DNA from: Mactromeris polynyma
Taxonomy: Eukaryota; Mollusca; Bivalvia; Venerida; Mactridae
Length of the DNA stretch: 64,000 nt
Direction of reading: 5' to 3'
Assembly: GCA_032209605.1 (NCBI GenBank)
Contig: JASFXZ010000001.1
Location: forward strand, 682,001-746,000
A model generated the notes under the pieces. It was not told where the DNA came from. It made no database searches and saw only the letters and a list, made by a program, of their open reading frames with translations. Shown one piece after another: positions 22,468 to 33,684 of the stretch (position 1 is its first letter; every line of letters begins with the position of its first letter). Made by a program: the position numbers and the translations under genes.

Positions 22468-24485
22468 ATTGAGAGCCCTATCTGCATACATCTATTGATT
22501 GAGAGCCCTATCTGCATACATCTATTGATTGAGAGCATTATCTGTATAGAGGTATACATCAAGAGCACTGTTTGCATACAGCTACTCATTGAGAGCCCTA
22601 TATGCATACATCTATTGATTGAGAGCATTGTCTGCATACAGCTACTCATTGAGAGCACTATATGCATACAACTACTCATTGAGAGCACTATATGCATACA
22701 GCTACCCATTGAGAGCACTATATGCATACAACTACTCATTGAGAGCACTATATGCATACAGCTACTCATTGAGAGCACTATATGCATACAACTACTCATT
22801 GAGAGCACTATATGCATACAGCTACTCATTGAGAGCACTATATGCATACAGCTACTCATTGAGAGCACTATATGCATACATCTACTCATTGAGAGCACTA
22901 TATGCATACAGCTACTCATTGAGAGCACTATATGCATACAGCTACTCATTGAGAGCATGCTATGCATACAGCTACTCATTGAGAGCACTATATACATACA
23001 TCTACTCATTGAGAGCACTATATGCATACAGCTTCACATTGAGAGCACTATATGCATACAGCTACTCATTGAGAGCACTATATGCGTACAACTATTCAGT
23101 GAGAGCACTAGATGTATACAAGTATTCAGTGAGAGCACTATATGCATACATCTACTCATTGAGAACACTATATGCATACAGCTTCAAATAGAGAGCATGC
23201 TATGCATACAGCTACTCATTGAGAGCACTATATGCATACAGCTTCAAATAGAGAGCATGCTATGCATACAGCTACTCATTGAGAGCACTATATGCATACA
23301 TCTTCTCATTGAGAGCACTATATGCATACATCTACTCATTGAGAGCACTATATGCATACATCTACTCATTGAGAGCACTATATGCATACATCTACTCATT
23401 GAGAGCACTATATGCATACATCTACTCATTGAGAGCACTATATGCATACATCTACTCATTGAGAGCACTATATGCATACAGCTACTCATTGAGAACACTA
23501 TATGCATACAGCTTCACATTGAGAGCATGCTATGTATACAGCTACTCATTGAGAGCATGATATGCATACAGTTACTCATTGAGAGCACTATATGCATACA
23601 TCTACTCATTGAGAGCATGATATGCATACATCTACCCATTGAGAGCACTATATACATACATCTACTCATTGAGAGCACAATATGCAAACAGCTTCAAATT
23701 GAGAGCATGCTATGCATACAGCTACTCATTGAGAGCACTATATGCATACATCTACTCATTGAGAGCATGCTATGCATACAGCTACTCATTGAGAGCACTA
23801 TATACATACATCTACTCATTGAGAGCACTATATGCATACAGCTTCACATTGAGAGCACTATATGCATACAGCTTCACATTGAGAGCACTATATGCATACA
23901 GCTATTCATTGAGAGCACTATATGTGTACAACTATTCAGTGAGAGCACTAGATGTATACAAGTATTCAGTGAGAGCACTATATGCATGCAGCTATTCATT
24001 GAGAGCACTATATGTGTACAGCTATTCACTGAGAGCACTATATGCGTACAACTATTCAGTGAGAGCACTAGATGTATAGAAGTATTCAGTGAGAGCACTA
24101 TATGCATGCAGCTATTCATTGAGAGCACTATATGCTTACAGCTATTAAGTGAGAGCACTATATGCATACAGCTACTCATTGAGATGCTATATGTGTACAG
24201 CTATTCACTGAGAGCACTAGATGTATACAACTATTCATTGAGAGCACTATATGCATACAGCTACTCATTGATATGCTATATGTGTACAGCTACTCATTGA
24301 GATGCTATATGTGTACAGCTATTCAGTGAGAGCACTAGATGTATACAACTATTCATTGAGAGCACTATATGCATACAGCTACTCATTGAGATGCTATATG
24401 TGTACAGCTACTCATTGAGAGCACTATATGCATGCAGCTATTCAGTGAGAGCACTAGATGTATACAACTATTCATTGAGAGCACT
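22468..24485. repeat. 30-bp satellite, subfamily A
   Basis: About 67 units of 30 bp: GAGAGCACTATATGCATACA followed by a variable (g/t/a)ctactcatt tail. Period is held at exactly 30 over roughly 1.7 kb. Near 24181-24420 several 29-bp units (gagatgctatatgtg...) break phase. Several multi-unit blocks recur, for example units with 'cttcaaata' followed by 'gagagcatgctatgc', indicating higher-order duplication. Long open frames on both strands are artefacts. Confidence 0.95.
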
Positions 24486-25735
24486 ATATCGATACAGCTA
24501 TACAATGAGACCACTATATGCATAGTAACATATAAGGAGAGCACTTTATTGATACAACTATACATTGAGAGCATTATACCGATACAGCTATACATTGAGA
24601 GCATTACACCGATACAGTTATACATTGAGAGCATTATACCGATACAGCTATGCATTGAGAGCATTATACCGATACAGCTATACATTGAGAGCATTATACC
24701 GATACAGCTATACATTGAGAGCATTATACCGATACAGCTATACATTGAGAGCATTTCACCGATACAGTTATACATTGAGAGCATTATATGGATACAGCTA
24801 TACATTGAGAGCATTATACCGATACAACTATACATTGAGAGCATTACACCGATACAGCTGTACATTGAGAGCATTATACCGATACAGCTATACATTGAGA
24901 GCATTACACCAATACAGCTATACATTGAGAGCATTATACTGATACAGCTATACATTGAGAGCATTACACCAATACAGCTATACATTGAGAGCATTACACC
25001 AATACAGCTATACATTGAGAGCATTATACCTATACAGCTATACATTGAGAGCATTATACCTATACAGCTATACATTGAGAGCATTATACCGATACAGCTA
25101 TACATTGAGAGCATTACACCGATACAGCTATACATTGAGAGCATTATACCGATACAGCTATACATTGAGAGCATTATACCGATACAGCTATACATTGAGA
25201 GCATTATACCGATACAGCTATACATTGAGAGCATTATACCCATACAGCTATACATTGAGAGCATTACACCGATACAGCTATACATTGAGAGCATTATATC
25301 GATACAGCTATACATTGAGAGCATTATATCGATACAGCTATACATTGAGAGCATTATATGGATACAGCGATACATTGAGAGCATTATACCGATACAGCTA
25401 TACATTGAGAGCATTATACCAATACAGCTATACATTGAGAGCATTACACCCATACAGCTGTACATTGAGAGCATTATACCGATACAGCTGTACATTGAGA
25501 GCATTACACCGATACAGCTATACATTGAGAGCATTATACTGATACAGCTGTACATTGAGAGCATTATACCCATACAGCTGTACATTGAGAGCATTATACC
25601 GATACAGCTATACATTGAGAGCATTATACCCATACAGCTGTACATTGAGAGCACTATACCGATACAGCTATATATTGAGAGCATTATACCGATACAGCTA
25701 TACATTGAGAGCATTATACCGATACAGCTATACAG
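24486..25735. repeat. 30-bp satellite, subfamily B
   Basis: About 42 units of 30 bp, contiguous with subfamily A and clearly derived from the same ancestral unit: GAGAGCATTATACCGATACA plus gctatacatt. Variation is concentrated at atTATACC/atTACACC and one following base. The array is more homogeneous than A, suggesting more recent expansion. Confidence 0.95.
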
Positions 25736-25739
25736 AAGG

Positions 25740-26880
25740 TTCAGCTTTCAAGTTGAGGTTTCGTCACCAATATGTAAATTACAAGTTTATTTGTATGTGT
25801 AGAAATCGATAGAAATATTTATAAACCTCAATGTCAATTCATGCATTGAAATAGGCCTCTCAGCTTTCTAAGCTTTCATTTCTCTATATGGAAAATGTTT
25901 ACACTTAATGAATTATTCAATGCATGCTTCATTGTGTATATTATACAAACTTGAGACTACCTCAGTCATACTTTGCGAAAACATACGCCTCTTTTTGTTA
26001 TGATATGCACAAGTACTCAAAGGTATTTTATTCGATGCTTTTTCTTGCGTTTAAATTGCGTGCACATTAATTTTAAATAAATGTGAAAACTTATATTTCT
26101 CTGTCTACCTCACAAGCAACATGCCATGTGCGACGTTATTGTTTACACCAATTTATCTGAGTTCATGAAATGATAAAAGTATTATACACCCAGTCTAGGA
26201 TTAGCTTGAATGAGTTTGGTTTTCATGTATTAATGCAGATAATTTTTATTGGCTCACCGGTGAACCCAATCTCCTTAGATCACTCTGTGTCTGTGCCTAG
26301 AAGTCATAAATTCTCACTGATTCACCATTGTCTATAAAGTTTAAGACAAGGTCGGAACTAGTTTACCTCGGGTCCAAAACTGGGTCAATAAGGGTTTTAG
26401 TACAAACCAAGAAATAAGATCAATGATCTTCGCAAATTTAAATAAGCTAAGACGTTGCAGTTTTCTTCTTGACCGGTTCAAGAAAGGCTGTATACATTTT
26501 AAAAGTAAAGCAAGATTTCTTTGTACATTAATCGTACTTTGTGTGGAATTCATTTGAGTATCACAACTATAGAAAACAGATTACAAATTGTACGTTAACC
26601 ACTAAACCAACTTCTCTTCAACCAAACAACTTTTGTAACCTTGACGCAGATTGGTTAACTTTTCGATAAGGGGTACGTTACCTTGCCGAAATCCACTGAA
26701 TTTGGTTGAATTTACTGAAATCCATTTTAGATCTGGAGTGACCAGCAATCGTTAAATCTCAGCATTTTGTTGCACAACAAATCTTTACTTACAAATTGCG
26801 CTGATCATCTTTTTTCTAAATATTTCTTGTTAAGGTATAAATTAAAAGTGTTGTTACTATCTGGACGGATGTGTAGCACA
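25740..26880. other. Non-coding region with a decayed dispersed repeat
   Basis: Mostly AT-rich sequence. Bases 26650-26835 resemble 16190-16370 (shared 'gttgcacaacaaa', 'aaattgcgctgatcat' and 'atatttcttgttaa'), marking a dispersed repeat of unknown type. No gene seen. Confidence 0.45.
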
Positions 26881-26883
26881 ATC

Positions 26884-27009
26884 CAGGGCCGTAAATTACA
26901 TGGAGGCATGTAGGCAGTTGCCTCCTATTGCGGGCTGAAAAAAAAATCATTTTTTGTCTAAAAAGGGTCCAAAAAATTTTCCTTCCAGGGGAGGCAATTT
27001 ACGGCCCTG
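26884..27009. mobile_element. 126-bp hAT-like MITE with exact 5-bp target duplication
   Basis: Ends CAGGGCCGTAAATTACATGG and GGCAATTTACGGCCCTG are inverted repeats, flanked on both sides by CAATC (26879-26883 and 27010-27014). A CAGGG terminus with 5-bp duplications fits the hAT5-type group. Same terminal family as 38454-44093. Confidence 0.85.
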
Positions 27010-27645
27010 CAATCATAGATACGAATGTCTGCATTCAAACCATTTTTTCTTGAGCAGACGAATTTATTCAGCGATGCGTAAGCCAATCAAATCATAAGTA
27101 ATGAGTGTCAAAGCAAATTTGGACAGCCAAACTGTGTTGGTGAACTGGAGGCTGATTTGTTCAAACCAGCAAGTTCTAAAAAGGACTGGATTGTAATAAA
27201 CGCCAGCTTAAAACGGCTGCGCCCAAAATCTCCAGAGGCCATATTTTCTTCCCGCCACCATGAAACCTAGTCAGTCTGTTCGTCTTTATGAATAAAATGT
27301 ATGCTTAGGGATAAACTGTGTCAGATACTCAGGTGAGCGGTACAGGCCCATCGTGGCCATCTTGGTTTCTTTCTGAAAGTTATGTATTGAATTATTTAAT
27401 TTTATCAAAATTGAATAACCATTCATTGCTATACATAATGTAATTCATGCACATATTTGCAATATTATAAGTCTGAGGTGTTGAATTAAAAAAAATCAAT
27501 CATCCTTGCTCAGGCGTACAACTTTTTAATAGAAGTTTCATTTTAGAATATACAATAAATACACAAGACAATGTAGAAATGATGTGACTGTACGATGTTG
27601 ACTGTAAAAGTAAAGTTGAGTGTTTATTTATTATAGTGTCTCTCT

Positions 27646-27712
27646 ACTTAAAGGGTCAGCTCCCCCACTTAAAGGGTCAGCTCCCCTACTTAAAGGGTCA
27701 GCCATTTCTGAC
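27646..27712. repeat. Short 21-bp tandem repeat
   Basis: Three copies of ACTTAAAGGGTCAGCTCCCC, the last one truncated. Non-coding. Confidence 0.85.
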
Positions 27713-27714
27713 TT

Positions 27715-27922
27715 ATGAGATACCTACTTACTGAGCGCAATTACTTCCCGATTCCTATCCTTTAAATGTTGGCACCGGGCAGGTAAAAACATGGTAACCA
27801 TTATTTAACTAGCTGGCGGCTCACAAACCGGCCATATCAGAACATACCTATACCGAGATACACGAACCTTCGACCTCCCTCTCACAAGGCTGATGCCTTA
27901 ACCACTTGGCAAAGGGAGACGG
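27715..27922 (-). mobile_element. tRNA-derived SINE (second family)
   Basis: On the minus strand the head (about 27922 to 27850) looks like a tRNA: A-box-like TTTGCCAAGTGGTTAAGGC and B-box-like CGAAGGTTCGTGTATC, with a body continuing to about 27720. The head is different from the SINE at 3035-3180. It is part of a repeat rather than a functional tRNA, because the 3' acceptor side is not paired. Confidence 0.65.
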
Positions 27923-28690
27923 TTTTAAAGTATTAAGTTTCTAACATCAGACAAGATATCTTAAACATATGTGCATAATTGTTACAAACTTCTTATTGGC
28001 TTAAATATTTTAGGTGTTTTCCCTAATTCACTGCTGACTATTGTGTTTTACTAGTTCAGGTTAATAAGCCATATTCCTTACATATTAAATTTTATGTAAA
28101 CAATGGTTCAATGAAAAAACTATTTTATATTTTATCAGTAACCTGCCCTTGTTTGCAAGTCTTCCAAACGGCATGTTTTTGTCTGAGGTAAATATTTCAA
28201 CTTTTCTTGCATACTAGAAGTTCACCAGGAGTGGGTTAAGTATGCATACAGCTGTTGCGTTTGTATGCATGTACGATTTATAATATCCAAATACATAAAC
28301 AAGTATAAAAGGCAAAATACACGCAACATTATACAATGTATTGGTAAATAAAGAAAGCTGACGCTATCTGATAAACACATAAACTACGCATAAGGTTATG
28401 TACAAAACAGGAAATTATTTACTTAACAAAAGGAAATACACACTTTTCAACTTAAGTAGCTAACTAACCACTAGAATCATGTTCTTAAATCATGTTAACT
28501 ATAAAAACGGGTCAAGTAAAGTATTACATGCCACACAAGTATGATTTCCAGAGACGACTGTCCTTGATTTAGTGAAGAAAATGTTCGAAGAGGCAGTACC
28601 TATGTTCTCATGTTGGCCAGCAACTACGTCTAGGTGTTTTTTATTGAGGAGACAACTTCAGCCTTCCATTTATTTTTCCCCAAAGCTATT
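27923..28690. other. Non-coding stretch
   Basis: AT-rich sequence between the SINE and an inverted-repeat element. Nothing recognised. Confidence 0.4.
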
Positions 28691-28693
28691 TTC

Positions 28694-29302
28694 TACACTT
28701 AGCAAAAGTTATAAGTACTCTGATAACATTTTTAAGATATTGCAATTAAATATGAATATATCAAATAGAAATTTAAGACATATAAAGTTCAATCTGTCTG
28801 CAATGTTCCTACTAATTTCCAGCGCAAAATAAAGCAAATTAATTGAAACAAGCCAATTAATACCACCTCACAGAATTGAAAAGTCACATATTAACTCATT
28901 ATCGAGTGAGATCGCCGTTTGACTGGGTAATGTTTGTCAGTCAAAATCTTTCAAAATCGTGACCATGAAGAGTTAACCTACCGCAGAACAGGCCCCAAAC
29001 GATATTAACTGAAGTGTGACATATTTCCCAGAATTGTATTTGTGAATTCATGATGTCCACGCAAACGGCGGTCACAATCGGTAATGACCAACGCAATTGA
29101 TCTGTGATTTTTTAGTTCTGTGCAATGTTATGAAATTGGCTTGATTTCAATCAATCGGCTGTATTCGTGCTGAAAATTAGTTGAGACATTATTTACAGAC
29201 ATATTGGTCCTTTTGTGTGTGAAATTTCTATTTGATATGTTCATATTTGATTACAATATCCTAAATATGATATCAGAGTATTTATAACTTTTGCTAAGTG
29301 TA
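28694..29302. mobile_element. Inverted-repeat element with ~80-bp arms
   Basis: Left arm (28694-28775: CACTTAGCAAAAGTTATAA ... TATCAAATAGAAATTT) is mirrored in reverse complement at 29219-29302. The 609-bp span has no transposase. Ends are not sharply defined and no clear target duplication was seen, so the class is open (MITE or foldback). Confidence 0.65.
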
Positions 29303-29431
29303 TTTCATGCACATTTCATTTTAAAATAAAACACAACATAATGCATTCATAGTCCTCAACTGGCTCCTTTGTATGGCAACACGACCAGACTGGTGTTTGT
29401 TTTAAAACTAGTCATCAATGACTGCTGTACA

Positions 29432-29624
29432 TACAGTCAAACCTGTCTGTAAAGACCACCCATGGGAACAGCAAAATGTGGTCTTTGTTTACAGGTGGTC
29501 TCTATTAACAGATTAAATATCATTGAAAATGGTGTGATGGGAGATAAAATTGGTGGTCTTTGCAGACAGCTTTTGCAATAGTGGTCTTTGTTCGCAGGTG
29601 GTCTTTAACACAGGTTTGACTGTA
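29432..29624. mobile_element. MITE, TACAGTCAAACCTGTCTGTA termini
   Basis: A 193-bp element with inverted ends TACAGTCAAACCTGT and AGGTTTGACTGTA and internal 'gtggtcttt' motifs in both orientations. Pogo/Tc1-like by its ends. Related 'ggtggtctt' sequence lies downstream of SNUPN at 10100-10270. Confidence 0.8.
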
Positions 29625-30386
29625 TTACTGTTGTGGGTGACATTAAACCGTGTTGAATACACTTTAAGTGACTGAGAATGGTCTAAACATCTATTAAAAT
29701 TCAAGCATAAATAAAACAAACATACATATATGATATTTACTGACATAAATTATTCACAGAAGACTACAAACAGTATTTTATAACATATTATCCTAAATAA
29801 ATAAACCTTATCTACAAGCTTACATAATTTAAGTATGCATGTTTTAGCATTTTTAAATACCTTATAGAAGATATAAAATAACAGTAAAATATTATTTTTT
29901 TTTGTAACTTTTTATTTTCATACAGCATAGCAAAAATTAACATTTGCACAAATATTTTTTTTCTAAGTAACATCACAAGTCATATTGAATAACCAAAAAA
30001 AAAGAAACAAAATAATAACAGGAAAATTTAAATGTTTGGCTAAAGTACAGAGTTCGGCAACAGATATTGAAATTGTGTTGGCTTCTATTGACTACTTTTT
30101 AAGAGAATTGTTTAATATAAATTAAATGGTTATTAGGTTAACATGAAAGGTACAGTAAAGATACATGAAAGTAAAATGAGCATGTTCAGGGGCATAACAT
30201 CCATAACTCACATTATACACAAGTGTATGTATCATGTAAACAAATCAACGTCCATGCACAATGTATGTGTATATTTCAGAGACTTGTGTATAGTAATCGG
30301 ACAATTTCTTGAATTCTATGACATAAAATGTGTCATCATTTACCAATTCAATTCCCAACTCTGTGGGTTGTCCTCCTACTGCCCTT
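29625..30386. other. Non-coding stretch before the 12-bp array
   Basis: AT-rich and non-coding; the open frame entering the array from about 30143 is caused by the array. Confidence 0.45.
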
Positions 30387-31250
30387 GCACGCCACTAGGC
30401 ACGCCACTAGGCACGCCACTAGGCACGCCACTAGGCACGCCACTAGGCACGCCACTAGGCACGCCACTAGGCACGCCACTAGGCACGCCACTAGGCACGC
30501 CACTAGGCACGCCACTAGGCACGCCACTAGGCACGCCACTAGGCACGCCACTAGGCACGCCACTAGGCACGCCACTAGGCACGCCACTAGGCACGCCACT
30601 AGGCACGCCACTAGGCACGCCACTAGGCACGCCACTAGGCACGCCACTAGGCACGCCACTAGGCACGCCACTAGGCACGCCACTAGGCACGCCACTAGGC
30701 ACGCCACTAGGCACGCCACTAGGCACGCCACTAGGCACGCCACTAGGCACGCCACTAGGCACGCCACTAGGCACGCCACTAGGCACGCCACTAGGCACGC
30801 CACTAGGCACGCCACTAGGCACGCCACTAGGCACGCCACTAGGCACGCCACTAGGCACGCCACTAGGCACGCCACTAGGCACGCCACTAGGCACGCCACT
30901 AGGCACGCCACTAGGCACGCCACTAGGCACGCCACTAGGCACGCCACTAGGCACGCCACTAGGCACGCCACTAGGCACGCCACTAGGCACGCCACTAGGC
31001 ACGCCACTAGGCACGCCACTAGGCACGCCACTAGGCACGCCACTAGGCACGCCACTAGGCACGCCACTAGGCACGCCACTAGGCACGCCACTAGGCACGC
31101 CACTAGGCACGCCACTAGGCACGCCACTAGGCACGCCACTAGGCACGCCACTAGGCACGCCACTAGGCACGCCACTAGGCACGCCACTAGGCACGCCACT
31201 AGGCACGCCACTAGGCACGCCACTAGGCACGCCACTAGGCACGCCACTAG
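30387..31250. repeat. Perfect 12-bp tandem array, 72 identical copies
   Basis: 864 bp consisting of GCACGCCACTAG repeated 72 times with no substitution that I can find, then a partial GCAC and ACTAGT. The unit is 67% G+C in an AT-rich setting, with one CpG per unit. GCCACTAGGC within the repeat is an imperfect dyad. Open frames in four of six readings are artefacts; the other two contain TAG in each unit. Confidence 0.97.
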
Positions 31251-31351
31251 GCACACTAGTCATTTATACACTATATTGAGCGATAAAACTACGATAAATG
31301 TTCAATAATTAAGGTACAATAAAGGTACAAATAGAAGCAGAAGCTGCTATA

Positions 31352-31925
31352 CTATGTGTAGCAGGGGCATGGGAACCCTTGTAGGTGTGTAGCAGGGGCA
31401 TGGGAACCCTTGTAGGTGTGTAGCAGGGGCATGGGAACCCTTGTAGGTGGGTAGCGAAGGCATGGAAACCCTTGTAGGTGTGTAGCAGGGGCATGGAACC
31501 CTTGTAGGTATGTAGCAGGGGCATGGGAACCCTTGTAGGTGTGTAGCAGGGGCATGGAACCCTTGTAGGTATGTAGCAGGGGCATGGGAACCCTTGTAGG
31601 GGTGTAGCAGGGGCATGGGAACCCTTGTAGGTGTGTATCAGGGGCATGGGAACCCTTGTAGGTGTGTAGCAGGGGCATGGGAACCCTTGTAGGTATGTAG
31701 CAGGGGCATGGGAACCCTTGTAGGTGTGTAGCAGGGGCATGGGAACCCTTGTAGGTGTGAAGCAGGGGCATGGGAACCCTTGTAGGTGGGTAGGGAAGGC
31801 ATTGGAACCATTGTATGTGTTTAGCGGGGGCATGGAACCCTTGTAGGTATGTAGTGGGGGCATGGGAACCATTGTATGTGTTTAGCAGGGGCATGGGACC
31901 TTTGTAGGTGTGTAGCAGGCCTTGT
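31352..31925. repeat. 31-bp minisatellite
   Basis: About 18 tandem units of 30-31 bp with core GGGGCATGGGAACCCTTGTA followed by ggtgtgtagca. A few units lose one G (30 bp), so frames shift within the array. Divergence increases toward the right end (31790-31920). Confidence 0.92.
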
Positions 31926-32061
31926 AGAGACATTTGATTAAACCCCATAGAATGGTTTTACATTTAGTTACATTTATTAGTTTAGACAAATTATATACAA
32001 TGTATACATGCATATATTTATTTTACGCGCTTTGACTGAATGAAACAGTTTTGAAAAATAC

Positions 32062-32611
32062 CTGGTAGCTTATGTTTTAAAACATTGTAACAGACGTTGT
32101 TTTGACTGTAACTGGTAGCTTATGTTTTAAAACATTGTAACAGACGTTGTTTTGACTGTAACTGGTAGCTTATGTTTTAAAACATTGTAACAGACGTTGT
32201 TTTGACTGTAACTGGTAGCTTATGTTTTAAAACATTGTAACAGACGTTGTTTTGACTGTAACTGGTAGCTTATGTTTTAAAACATTGTAACAGACGTTGT
32301 TTTGACTGTAACTGGTAGCTTATGTTTTAAAACATTGTATCAGACGTTGTTTTGACTGTAACTGGTAGCTTATGCTTTAAAACATTGTAACAGACGTTGT
32401 TTTGACTGTAACTGGTAGCTTATGTTTTAAAACATTGTAACAGACGTTGTTTTGACTGTAACTGGTAGCTTATGTTTTAAAACATTGTAACAGACGTTGT
32501 TTTGACTGTAACTGGTAGCTTATGTTTTAAAACATTGTAACAGACGTTGTTTTGACTGTAACTGGTAGCTTATGTTTTAAAACATTGTAACAGACGTTGT
32601 TTTGACTGTAA
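32062..32611. repeat. 50-bp tandem array, 11 near-identical copies
   Basis: Exactly 11 units of 50 bp (core CTGGTAGCTTATGTTTTAAA), with only isolated substitutions (for example 32340 and 32375). Each unit has the pseudo-palindrome atgttttaaaacat. Confidence 0.95.
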
Positions 32612-33684
32612 CTATGTGTTAACAAAAACAATCAGTAAGTCTGATTAGTAAAATTGACCGAAAATTAAATTCTGTCAATTAAAATGGATATATATACCAG
32701 ATAAATAGAAAATTAATGAGTAAGCACAAAATACCAAAAAAACTTCAATTAACTTTAAGAATGCATTTAATTTGATTCAACAATGTTTACAATTTTGCTC
32801 ATAATTTTATGCTCATTTGCTCAATTTTGCCATAATAAGCCGCCATAAACACGGCAATCAGTTACTACTTTTATTTAATGTTCTTGCCTTAAATGGTTTG
32901 GCCTGGTGGACATTGCAGCGAAATAAGGTACTATATCCATCCATAATGGTCTTCACTCCAAACGCGAACACAACACTAATTTATCAAATCTTAATGTACA
33001 CATGTACATTAAACTAAGGGATTAATTCCATGCTTGCATCGTTAAGGCTACTTTTTAAAATACCCTTCTAAAAAGGACAGTTATCAATATTGTTTTTCTT
33101 CACATATCATGAATATCAAAACAGCAATATTGTTAACACACATATGAACATTCAGAAAAAAATATACTTACACGAAGTTCAAAAGGAAATGTTATATTCA
33201 AGGACATTAAAGCCAGAAGTTATTTTAGAATGATTTGGGCTAATTTCCTCCAACAGTCAATGAATTGATCAATGGGGCATGCAATATTTTGTACAATGAA
33301 AAAAAGTTTCTTTACATAATATTAATGTAAATACGTATGAAGGATAAGTTCTGCCACCTGTTAACTACATAACTGACTGAAAAATTATGTGGTCATCCCG
33401 TTAAAGAAACACTATCATTATGTGGTTAACTAGTTAAGTATTGTGATAACTTTTTTTATCCCAGATAAGTATCACGAAAAAACACAATTGTCCACACTTG
33501 CCATCAATTACCTACTTAATCACCCCAAAGAAGATATTATTCTTTAAACTTTCTTCGAAGAAACTTTGCTTAGAAACATATCATTATCAGACTAACAGAG
33601 CGTTTTTTGGTAAAATGAAATGCAATTTGGATGCGTTAAATCTACCATGTAGCCATCTGAGATGAGACAAATTATCATGCCGCT
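32612..33684. other. 3' flank of the membrane-protein gene
   Basis: AT-rich sequence. A patch at 33610-33670 resembles 12020-12100 ('gtaaaatgaaatgcaattt'), a dispersed repeat. It probably includes the 3' UTR of the minus-strand gene, but no convincing polyadenylation signal was fixed. Confidence 0.4.

Noticed and set aside
22438..24300. A 620-codon open frame (and long frames on the other strand)
   Set aside because: Produced by a 30-bp tandem repeat with no stop in the unit; several frames are open at once and none has a start context, domain or splice support.
21070..25735. Resemblance of regular arrays to CRISPR
   Set aside because: There are no unique spacers between the repeats, units are contiguous, the DNA is eukaryotic, and no cas genes are present.
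24383..25802. Frames of 443 and 456 codons on opposite strands
   Set aside because: Same artefact of the second 30-bp satellite subfamily.
27850..27925. Functional tRNA gene
   Set aside because: Same reasoning: tRNA-like head of a SINE without a closed acceptor stem.
30143..31308. Frames of 378 and 326 codons encoding four-residue repeats
   Set aside because: They arise from 72 copies of a 12-mer; four of six frames are open simultaneously, so this is not evidence of coding.
31309..31948. Pro/Cys/His-rich frames on the minus strand
   Set aside because: 31-bp minisatellite; frames shift wherever a 30-bp unit occurs.
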